A stretch of DNA of 6,011 bases from an uncultured bacterium (GTDB lineage Bacteria > Bacillota_I > Bacilli_A > RF39 > UBA660), in contig CAJMQX010000046.1 in the NCBI GenBank assembly GCA_905215635.1, positions 1 through 6,011 on the forward strand, written 5' to 3'. Below the pieces are notes generated by a model that saw only the letters and a list, made by a program, of their open reading frames with translations, did no database searches and was not told the DNA's origin. Positions 1 to 5,978 of this stretch are shown in pieces (position 1 is the stretch's first letter; each line of letters opens with the position of its first letter). Both the position numbers and the translations under genes were made by a program.

Positions 1-2
1 AT

Positions 3-53
3 CGTAATGTTCTGTGCTATGCACACACTGAGATAAATAACCACCTAAATTAA
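3..53 (+). other. Possible 3' end of a convergent gene (uncertain)
   Basis: The first 50 or so bases have visibly more G and C than the spacer that follows. One plus-strand frame is open from the window edge for 16 codons and ends in TAA at 51-53, with a predicted tail of RNVLCYAHTEINNHLN. A second plus frame is open to TAA at 34-36. A minus-strand frame (INLGGYLSQ...) is also open, but it has no ATG, GTG or TTG start close behind its AGGTGG. The piece is too short to assign to a family. A convergent gene ending here is my best guess, because the following 115 bases look non-coding. Confidence 0.2.
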
Positions 54-169
54 TGATATTATTATTATTTTCTTTTTATTAATTAATTTATATATTATTT
101 TTTATTAACAAATTTTTATTTGTATTTATATTTCTTTTTGATTGCTTTTTGTCAATCAACTTATATATG

Positions 170-1096
170 TTATTTTCTTTTGTTTTCACTAATCATTGTC
201 ATACTATCAGTTAATTGTTTTATTCTTTCAATAATTCTTCTTGCCTTTACTTGGTCTACTTCCCTATTAGCAAGAGATAAGTGATTTTCTAGTTCTTCAA
301 TAGTTAAGTTAGAAGTGAAGAATGTTGGTAATTTTTCTTCCATTCGGAATTGTAAAATTGTTCCTAATACTTCATCTCTTGACCATTCAGTGACACTATC
401 AGCACCAATATCATCTAAAAGAACATATTCTGTTTTTTTAATCATATTAAATTTTTGACGATATTCATCACTATCATTAAATGATTCTTTTAAGCTTCTT
501 AGAAATTCTGGATAATAAATGATTGCTACTCTTTTACCACTTTTAGCTAATTCATTTAGCATAGCAGATAATAAGTACGTTTTACCACATCCAAAATTAC
601 CTGATAGATATAATCCTTTATGGGGAGTATTCTTTTTAACACTTTTTAGGTAATCATTAATCCATTTAATTACTGCAAAACGATTCTTATCTTTAGTATC
701 TATTTCTTTCATAGCAGCTTTCTTGATATCCGTATTAATATTGAAATAATAGATGTTCTTTAAATAATTATTTTCTTTGTCAAGATGTCTTTTATATTTG
801 CATGGTATATAAGCAAATTCAACATCATCACCATTTCTATTTGGAAAATAAACATATCCTTTAACCTCATTAAGACATTCCATTATATTTTTACAATTTT
901 TACAATGATTAAATTCACTAGCTGATAATTCTAGTTTTGTAGTATATTTCTTTAGAATTTCTGGAGGCATATCTAATTTATTACAAATCTTTCTAAAAGT
1001 CAAATCATTATCATAATTTTCACGATAATATTTCTCTAATTGGTAATTAGATGTACCATAATTTGATTCTTTGATGACTTCTTTTAAACTTTCCAT
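170..1096 (-). CDS. dnaI: DnaI, AAA+ primosomal helicase loader
   Basis: This is the ATPase that loads the replicative helicase DnaC (DnaB in E. coli) onto DNA with DnaD and DnaB. At 308 aa it is close to the Bacillus DnaI length. The N-terminal part (about 1-130) is the helicase-binding domain with a cysteine cluster, H64-C65-x2-C68-x5-C74 plus C99, which matches the zinc-binding fold known in DnaI. The C-terminal AAA+ part shows Walker A GNFGCGKT (166-173), Walker B YVLLDDIG (224-231), a sensor 1 region TFFTSNL with N263, and an arginine-rich helix near R286/R287 that could supply the arginine finger. The ATG lies one base after the dnaB stop, with AAGGAG ten bases upstream, so translational coupling is likely. 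No clear terminator follows the TAA. All motifs are intact and I am confident of the assignment. Confidence 0.95.
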   Translation of the reverse strand: MESLKEVIKESNYGTSNYQLEKYYRENYDNDLTFRKICNKLDMPPEILKKYTTKLELSASEFNHCKNCKNIMECLNEVKGYVYFPNRNGDDVEFAYIPCKYKRHLDKENNYLKNIYYFNINTDIKKAAMKEIDTKDKNRFAVIKWINDYLKSVKKNTPHKGLYLSGNFGCGKTYLLSAMLNELAKSGKRVAIIYYPEFLRSLKESFNDSDEYRQKFNMIKKTEYVLLDDIGADSVTEWSRDEVLGTILQFRMEEKLPTFFTSNLTIEELENHLSLANREVDQVKARRIIERIKQLTDSMTMISENKRK

Positions 1097-1097
1097 A

Positions 1098-2387
1098 TTA
1101 TTTGTACTCCTTAAGCAATTCTTCTATTTCTTGTCTTTCTTCTTCACTAGCGGGATTAGTTTCAATATTTTTATCAAACCAGATAGGTACTTGATTAGTT
1201 GTAGTATTTATTTTTGTTTTATTTTGACTGGTGGTATTATTTGGTTTATGATTTTTCTTAGCAATTTCCATCGCATCTTCGACAGTTTCAATATTTTTTC
1301 TTGACCACTGTCCGGCAATGGTTTCTACTAAAGTTCTTGTTAATTTTTTATCATTTGTTTTTAGAACATAATCAATTAGAACATTGACTACTCCTGGTTT
1401 TAACTTGTAATCTATAAGTAAATCTTCAAGTAATTTAATATCTCTTTTTGTAGGTTCAGCATCACCACACTTACTTCTTAGAAAATCATATGGATTAACA
1501 GTTTCAAAGGTATAAATCATTTTGGCAATGTTTGAATTATCTCCGATTGGCTTTCTTAAATAATCTGGCTGTGTCTGCATAGTGATGGTTGGTAATAAGC
1601 CGGAATGATCAAACTGATAATGATTTCTTGATATTTTTCTTAATTCATCACGGCTTACTTGCCCTTTTTCATTAATACAAGAACGAATAATATTTTGCAT
1701 TTTAGTAGCATCAATATCATATAAATATGCTAAAGATATTATTAATTCTTGCAAATCTTTGGTAAATATTTTTTTATCTATTTGTTTTGGCATACTCTCA
1801 ATTAGAAAGTTTATATCAAAATTGCTATCAATATTTAATTTTAATTTATTATACTTTCTAATATTATCTTTATAAATATCAAATGAGGTGCAAGGAATAG
1901 CTTTAAAGACATCATTAAAGTTTTTAGTTATTTCTGTATAACCTTCTTTACTTACTTTAGGCATTTTGAAGTATTCTACTAATCGTTCATATTCACTTTT
2001 ACCAACGTTATTATATAAGACAATATTAAATATAGGGTGATAGAAGAATTCGTGACTAGATATTGGAGAATATAATTCATATAAATAATTATTTACAGTA
2101 TCTTTCTTTAAATATACTTTTAGTAGTCCTATTCCCTCTAAGGCATTTCTAGCTTCAAGTAATTCTTCTGATGATATACGCAGGTTAGATAATAAGTGAT
2201 TATGATTGAGTTCTTCACTAACAGCTTTATTTTTATTTAAATCATTTAGAAAGATATTATATAAAGAAATAGCTGTTGGTCCTATTATAGGTAGATATAG
2301 CATATTTAAGACTTCTTTATCATAGTCAGTAACAATACTTTTACATATAACAGTATAACTATCTGCTGGTAATAATGCCATATCCAT
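1098..2387 (-). CDS. dnaB: DnaB, replication initiation and membrane attachment protein (DnaD/DnaB family)
   Basis: In Bacillus this protein acts after DnaA and DnaD at oriC and at restart sites, recruits the DnaI-helicase complex, and attaches the origin to the membrane. The product is 429 aa from the ATG chosen here; B. subtilis DnaB is about 470 aa. An N-terminal winged-helix-like DDBH1 region (about 5-110) is followed by a middle helical region and a DDBH2 domain (about 295-380, starting near NPYDFLRSK). A polar Asn/Thr linker and a short PIWF plus acidic helical tail finish the protein. The DDBH2 signature YxxxIxxxW appears as L353-xxx-I357-xxx-W361, with Leu in place of Tyr. A GTG at 2399 would add four residues, but it lies inside the Shine-Dalgarno AAGGTGG that sits eight bases before the ATG at 2387. 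Adjacent dnaI supports the call. The usual upstream neighbour nrdR is absent. Confidence 0.93.
   Translation of the reverse strand: MDMALLPADSYTVICKSIVTDYDKEVLNMLYLPIIGPTAISLYNIFLNDLNKNKAVSEELNHNHLLSNLRISSEELLEARNALEGIGLLKVYLKKDTVNNYLYELYSPISSHEFFYHPIFNIVLYNNVGKSEYERLVEYFKMPKVSKEGYTEITKNFNDVFKAIPCTSFDIYKDNIRKYNKLKLNIDSNFDINFLIESMPKQIDKKIFTKDLQELIISLAYLYDIDATKMQNIIRSCINEKGQVSRDELRKISRNHYQFDHSGLLPTITMQTQPDYLRKPIGDNSNIAKMIYTFETVNPYDFLRSKCGDAEPTKRDIKLLEDLLIDYKLKPGVVNVLIDYVLKTNDKKLTRTLVETIAGQWSRKNIETVEDAMEIAKKNHKPNNTTSQNKTKINTTTNQVPIWFDKNIETNPASEEERQEIEELLKEYK
1107..1112 (-). promoter_or_regulatory. Ribosome binding site of dnaI, inside the dnaB coding end
   Basis: The minus strand reads AAGGAG ten bases before the dnaI ATG. 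The six bases are the Lys and Glu codons AAG GAG of the DnaB C-terminus (KEYK-stop), so the signal is part of the upstream reading frame. This supports the ATG at 1096 and suggests that ribosomes finishing dnaB start dnaI. Confidence 0.85.
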
Positions 2388-2395
2388 AATCTCAC

Positions 2396-2402
2396 CCACC
2401 TT
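2396..2402 (-). promoter_or_regulatory. Ribosome binding site that sets the dnaB start
   Basis: AAGGTGG on the minus strand is one mismatch from AAGGAGG and lies eight bases before the ATG at 2387. The in-frame GTG at 2399 falls inside this element and so cannot use it. A second ATG at 2381 would be 14 bases away, which is too far. Confidence 0.75.
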
Positions 2403-2408
2403 AGGTAA

Positions 2409-2437
2409 ATTATATCATAAAACTCATATTTAAGCAA
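2409..2437 (-). promoter_or_regulatory. SigA-type promoter of dnaB-dnaI with extended -10
   Basis: On the minus strand a perfect TATAAT (2414 to 2409) is preceded by TGA (2417 to 2415), giving the TGn extended -10. Exactly 17 bases further upstream is TTGCTT (2437 to 2432), a weak -35 keeping the TTG. A/T tracts lie upstream. The expected start of transcription is near A2402, giving a leader of only about 15 nt that begins at or beside the Shine-Dalgarno. Confidence 0.8.
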
Positions 2438-2443
2438 TTTAAG
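2428..2443. repeat. 7-bp direct repeat around the dnaB -35 element
   Basis: ATTTAAG occurs at 2428-2434 and again at 2437-2443 on the plus strand (minus: CTTAAAT-TG-CTTAAAT), a 9-bp period. The repeat covers the -35 hexamer. It could be an operator, but A/T-rich DNA makes such short repeats by chance. Confidence 0.3.
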
Positions 2444-2642
2444 TAGATAATTTTTTGAAATATTGTTCTAGATGTTTTTTATCTTGCTATTAATAATACT
2501 ATTTGTTATTTTCTTTGTGTTTATTGATAGTGAGGGTGTTATATAAATTATTTTTATTCATTATTTAAATATATAAGAAAATTTAATATTCTATTTAAAA
2601 AAGAATATTTGATATAAAAAAATCTTGATTAAATTAATTACA

Positions 2643-2672
2643 AAAGAGTGGTCACTCACATGACCACTCTTT
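2643..2672 (-). terminator. Intrinsic terminator of the 822-aa gene operon
   Basis: A perfect 12-bp stem (AAAGAGTGGTCA at 2643-2654 and TGACCACTCTTT at 2661-2672) encloses a six-base loop. It lies 32 bases after the TAA of the large gene. On the minus strand the stem ends in CTCTTTTG and continues T-rich, which gives a short, imperfect U-tract. The plus strand has no T-run after it, so minus-strand termination fits better. Confidence 0.75.
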
Positions 2673-2704
2673 AGAATGAATTTCATAAAATAATTATTTT
2701 TTTA

Positions 2705-5173
2705 TTATATTTGATTGTAATATTGTGAATAAGTTTCTTTAAAGGTTTCTAATGTTTGACCACCATAGTATTCTTCATTGAATAATACTTTCAAGCGGCC
2801 TTCATATTGTACTATTTTATCATAACCTTCAATATTTTGATATTTTTCTAACACTTGATTATACATAATATCTGCTGTGGCTTTATCATGGAAATCATAG
2901 TAGAACTCTACTCCATTAACACTTTCTCCTTCATGCTTTATAATAAGCTTACATTCATTGTTAACGTTATATACTAGTTGATTATCATTAGTAACTACAT
3001 CGTTATATTCTGGAAAGTCGGTGTAATTGTTATCTTCTTGAGGTTCATTAATAGAATTATTAGTATTATTACTACTTCCGCCACCACTACTATTTGTAAT
3101 ATTATTATTAATATCTTTATTACTATTTTCTTTTTGTTCCTCTTCTTTAGTTACTTGATTTTGTTTAATATCATTTACTATATCATTAGCTACTTTATCA
3201 GCCACAGTTCCAGTGGTTTCGCCTAATCCAGCAATACCTATTCCTGCCATGGCTCCACCGATAGCATCTGATAAATCTTTAGCATCCATATCTTCTCTAG
3301 CCTCTACTTTTGGAGCTTCAATATTTGCTTTTGTTTCTTCTTCTATCTGAGGCTGGTCTTTTTCTGTTTCTTTTATTTCATCAGCTGAAGCGTTATCGGC
3401 ATCTTTAAGTCCTTCCAATTGTTTTAAATACCTTTCTGTTTCAGCAATGACAATTTCACAGGATTTAATTAATTCTGCTAATAAATCTTTTAATGGATTA
3501 GGTCTTGTATATGATGTTACAGTTCCGTCTTTGCCAATACTATATTCAGTTATTGTATCTGGAGTTTCAGCATAGGTTGTTTGTAATTGTTCTAAATTAT
3601 CTTTTAAATTTTTTAGATTGTCTCTTGTTTCTGGTATTTTAGAAGTATCTAATTCATCGTATTGCATGTAACTAAGAAGTTTATTATATGCACTAATCAT
3701 ACTTGTGATTAAACTTTCAGCATATTGTTGTTTATCTTGACATACTTCACTATATTCATTAATCTTAGCTCTAACAGTATCCCAAGCATCTCCTGTTAAA
3801 GCATTTTTAGAATCATTAATAAAGCTCATTAGTTCTTTTTGTATATCACTAGTATCGTTAATATCATCTAGTAGACTACTGATTAGAGCATTACCTGTAG
3901 ATGATGCTTCCATTAATTTAGATTTACTTATTTTAATATCACTGGAAGTATCAAATGATATATTTAATTCTGGAATACTTTCATAAAAGCTTTTATATGA
4001 ACTTAGGTCAACGCTATCAATAGCTTGTACATACTCATCTATAGAGCTTGCTAAGTTACTATCTAAGTTGCTCATTGCTTCGGCAATTGATCTAATATTT
4101 TGACAAGTCATATCTAATGATCCTAAAAAGCTTCTAGTCATATTAGTATAATTGGTAAAGGCTTCGTTGGCAGCAGTAAAAGTCTGTGATCCATCAGGTG
4201 GTATGTGTACACCATTTTTTGATAAAAGGGCACTTTTCATAATAGCAGCACCTATTAAAGATAAAGCTTCTTCTACAAAGCCATAATCAATGGATATAAT
4301 GTTACCATCTTTGCCATTTTTATCTTTTCCATCTTTTGAATCATCAGCTTTGCTTAAACTCATAGTAACTTTGTTAGTAGCTTCATCTAGAGTAATAGTT
4401 CTTTCAAGCATTTCACCTGTTTTGTCATCTTTTACATAATCAATATAAACTCTTTTTTCTCCACGATTGAAAGTATAAGAAGTTTGTTGTCCTTCAGAAG
4501 CTGCTCTATGTCCATAATTATCCCAAACATAGTCACTTTTTAATTCACCTTTTCCAATTAGCCAATTAACTATATTATTGGCAAAAGGTTCTTGACATTT
4601 ATCGGTATGGGCTTGTGGCATATCATAACTCATGATAAGTCCATTTCCACCTTTAGAATTATAATCTTTTATCATTTCTAATTCAGGGCCAGACATATTG
4701 GTATTAATAACTACTGAAACACCATCTTCAGCCATCTTATCAAAGGCTTCTTGGTTATTATTATAAAAACTATTTATATTAGTGGGATCTAGTCCGACGT
4801 ATGTTGATACTGAAAAGCCATAATCTTTTGTGGTAGCATTGCATGCCATCTCAGCGGCACTTTTACCACCTATACTTTCTCCCATACTTACTACAGAATT
4901 GCTACTACCAAGCTCAGCAATAGCCTCAGCAATCGCTTCACAGGTAGCATCATTTCCAGTATAATGATCACTATTTACATATATCATTGCAACGTCAGTA
5001 TTATTATCGTTCATACCTTCTACAATGCTTGATTCATAGCAGTTCCCGGCTGCAGAAAAGTTAACTACAGTTGGAGTATCTGAAGTTACATTACCATTAC
5101 TGTATATTGTTAAAACTACACCATTTGAAGCAACAAATTGTTCACCAGTTAATTCATTGTTATTTTCTTCCAT
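2705..5173 (-). CDS. Large mosaic protein: alpha/beta-hydrolase-like N-terminus, helical region, linker and C-terminal domain
   Basis: The protein has 822 aa and I do not recognise a named family for the whole. Residues 1-210 look like an alpha/beta hydrolase: an oxyanion-type loop NFSAAG (38-43), the nucleophile elbow GESIG with S100, and a late QAHTD with H189 before a terminal helix (PFANNIVNWL). D129 or D184 might be the acid, but this is unclear. A beta-rich stretch (about 230-275) and a Lys/Gly/Asp linker lead to a helical region (about 296-590) with LTGDAWDTVR at 459-468, similar in style to helix-turn motifs of type VII substrates. Then come an acidic linker, a Gly/Ala-rich hydrophobic stretch (638-651), an Asn/Ser/Gly linker (676-727) and a compact alpha+beta domain (731-822). 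No N-terminal signal peptide or full membrane helix is seen. The start is supported by AAGAGG six bases upstream. It follows the 263-aa gene by 13 bases. An exported enzyme or effector is inferred. Confidence 0.85.
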   Translation of the reverse strand: MEENNNELTGEQFVASNGVVLTIYSNGNVTSDTPTVVNFSAAGNCYESSIVEGMNDNNTDVAMIYVNSDHYTGNDATCEAIAEAIAELGSSNSVVSMGESIGGKSAAEMACNATTKDYGFSVSTYVGLDPTNINSFYNNNQEAFDKMAEDGVSVVINTNMSGPELEMIKDYNSKGGNGLIMSYDMPQAHTDKCQEPFANNIVNWLIGKGELKSDYVWDNYGHRAASEGQQTSYTFNRGEKRVYIDYVKDDKTGEMLERTITLDEATNKVTMSLSKADDSKDGKDKNGKDGNIISIDYGFVEEALSLIGAAIMKSALLSKNGVHIPPDGSQTFTAANEAFTNYTNMTRSFLGSLDMTCQNIRSIAEAMSNLDSNLASSIDEYVQAIDSVDLSSYKSFYESIPELNISFDTSSDIKISKSKLMEASSTGNALISSLLDDINDTSDIQKELMSFINDSKNALTGDAWDTVRAKINEYSEVCQDKQQYAESLITSMISAYNKLLSYMQYDELDTSKIPETRDNLKNLKDNLEQLQTTYAETPDTITEYSIGKDGTVTSYTRPNPLKDLLAELIKSCEIVIAETERYLKQLEGLKDADNASADEIKETEKDQPQIEEETKANIEAPKVEAREDMDAKDLSDAIGGAMAGIGIAGLGETTGTVADKVANDIVNDIKQNQVTKEEEQKENSNKDINNNITNSSGGGSSNNTNNSINEPQEDNNYTDFPEYNDVVTNDNQLVYNVNNECKLIIKHEGESVNGVEFYYDFHDKATADIMYNQVLEKYQNIEGYDKIVQYEGRLKVLFNEEYYGGQTLETFKETYSQYYNQI

Positions 5174-5179
5174 AATTTA

Positions 5180-5185
5180 CCTCTT
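5180..5185 (-). promoter_or_regulatory. Ribosome binding site of the 822-aa gene
   Basis: The minus strand reads AAGAGG six bases before the ATG at 5173, wholly inside the 13-base gap after the upstream stop codon. The next in-frame ATG is residue 54, inside the hydrolase-like domain, so the first ATG is preferred. Confidence 0.7.
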
Positions 5186-5186
5186 C

Positions 5187-5978
5187 TTATACTCTTTTTT
5201 GATGTTTTGTACATACACTATTTACAACATCATTATATAGTTTATATAATTTGCTAGTACTTAGACTTTCTTTATTTCTGTAGACAAGTGCTAGTTCTGG
5301 TGCAAGAGAAAGATTTCTTTTTTTACAAAAATCTAAGAAACTATCTATTTCAAAACAAATATTTCTTTTAGCAACGGCATCAGTTTCTTTAGTAACACGA
5401 TAACCGCTTGCATCTATTTCTTTAATATACTTATTTTTTAAGTATGTATATATTTTATTTAAATCCTCGGTTTTTCCACTGCAATATTCAGAATAGATTT
5501 GATCTATTTCTAAGTCAACAGTGAAGTTTCCTGTGTAGGCATAGTAGTTAATTAATGTATGATAGAATAAGTCGATAGCTACTCTTTGACTTTTTGCTAG
5601 TTGGGTTTCAAAATAACAATATGTATCAAAAACATTATCATCATCTTGTTTGTTACTGTTAGCTGGTTTATCAAACTTTATTTTTTTGCCTGTTTGTGTT
5701 TGATAAATTTGACTTATCTCCTTTATTTCACAGGAATCTTTCTTGATTATTTCTAGTAATTCCTTTTTAGCTTTTTTAAATTCTTTAGCAGCTTTTTTCT
5801 TATTCTTTTGATAAGTATCTTTGTTTTGCCTTAGTTGAGTATTTAATCTATTTATTTCATTTGGATTATTTAAAACTTTTAAGCTTTTATTTGTTAAAGA
5901 AGCTATTAATTCTATATTTATTTGTTTGATAAAATCTTCAGTAATGTCTTTTTGGTCCATATCGTCTAAAAGTATCAT
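5187..5978 (-). CDS. Hypothetical lysine-rich, partly coiled-coil protein, likely partner of the 822-aa protein
   Basis: This 263-aa protein is of unknown family. It has no signal peptide and no membrane segment, so it is probably cytoplasmic or leaves the cell by a leaderless route. Residues about 41-90 form a long charged helix with heptad-like spacing and a dense Lys patch (about 53-80), a likely coiled coil. A polar, Asp-rich break follows (about 104-116). The rest (about 117-260) is predicted helical and rich in Tyr and Phe, with scattered cysteines (C121, C166, C208, C218, C256). The ATG overlaps the stop of the preceding gene as ATGA. AAGAGAG about ten bases upstream is a possible weak Shine-Dalgarno. 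The same frame stays open to the window edge, so a longer protein cannot be excluded. The 13-base gap to the 822-aa gene suggests joint expression. An adaptor or chaperone role is only a guess. Confidence 0.8.
   Translation of the reverse strand: MILLDDMDQKDITEDFIKQINIELIASLTNKSLKVLNNPNEINRLNTQLRQNKDTYQKNKKKAAKEFKKAKKELLEIIKKDSCEIKEISQIYQTQTGKKIKFDKPANSNKQDDDNVFDTYCYFETQLAKSQRVAIDLFYHTLINYYAYTGNFTVDLEIDQIYSEYCSGKTEDLNKIYTYLKNKYIKEIDASGYRVTKETDAVAKRNICFEIDSFLDFCKKRNLSLAPELALVYRNKESLSTSKLYKLYNDVVNSVCTKHQKRV

Larger units (their letters stand above)
2388..2704. other. Intergenic region between the 822-aa gene and dnaB
   Basis: About 317 bases without a supportable gene. From right to left it holds the terminator of the upstream operon (2643-2672), a very A/T-rich middle (about 2450-2640), and the dnaB promoter, repeat and ribosome binding site (2396-2443). 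The middle includes an 8-bp inverted repeat, AATATTCT at 2585-2592 with AGAATATT at 2602-2609, too A/T-rich to be convincing. A 20-codon minus-strand frame at 2499-2561 lacks a ribosome binding site. No tRNA or riboswitch was recognised. Confidence 0.6.

Noticed and set aside
108..123. 6-bp inverted repeat ACAAAT / ATTTGT in the left spacer
   Set aside because: It is very short and A/T-rich, so expected by chance. T-rich DNA downstream on the plus strand alone does not make a terminator.
138..159. 7-bp inverted repeat TTGATTG / CAATCAA after the dnaI stop
   Set aside because: The stem is short, has few G-C pairs and an eight-base loop, and is not followed by a T-run on the minus strand, so it is not a convincing terminator.
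1..169. T-box riboswitch or thrS leader after dnaI, as found near dnaI in some Bacilli
   Set aside because: No T-box sequence of the expected form and no terminator-antiterminator pair could be recognised. The GGTGG at the left edge lacks the rest of the motif.
1071..1304. Plus-strand reading frame opposite the dnaB 3' end and dnaI start
   Set aside because: It is the antisense shadow of dnaB. Its Phe/Ile-rich product reflects the A/T-rich complement, and dnaB is clearly the real gene.
2499..2561. A 20-codon minus-strand frame between the terminator and the dnaB promoter
   Set aside because: No Shine-Dalgarno precedes its ATG, and its Asn/Lys-rich content is expected by chance in such A/T-rich DNA.
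3050..3130. Repetitive plus-strand TAT/TTA triplets resembling a tandem repeat
   Set aside because: They are the complement of runs of Asn and Ser codons in the protein linker; no fixed repeat unit is conserved.
2978..3226. Plus-strand reading frame opposite the 822-aa gene
   Set aside because: It is antisense to the Asn/Ser-rich linker. The Ile/Phe-rich product is a composition artefact, and no ribosome binding site is evident.
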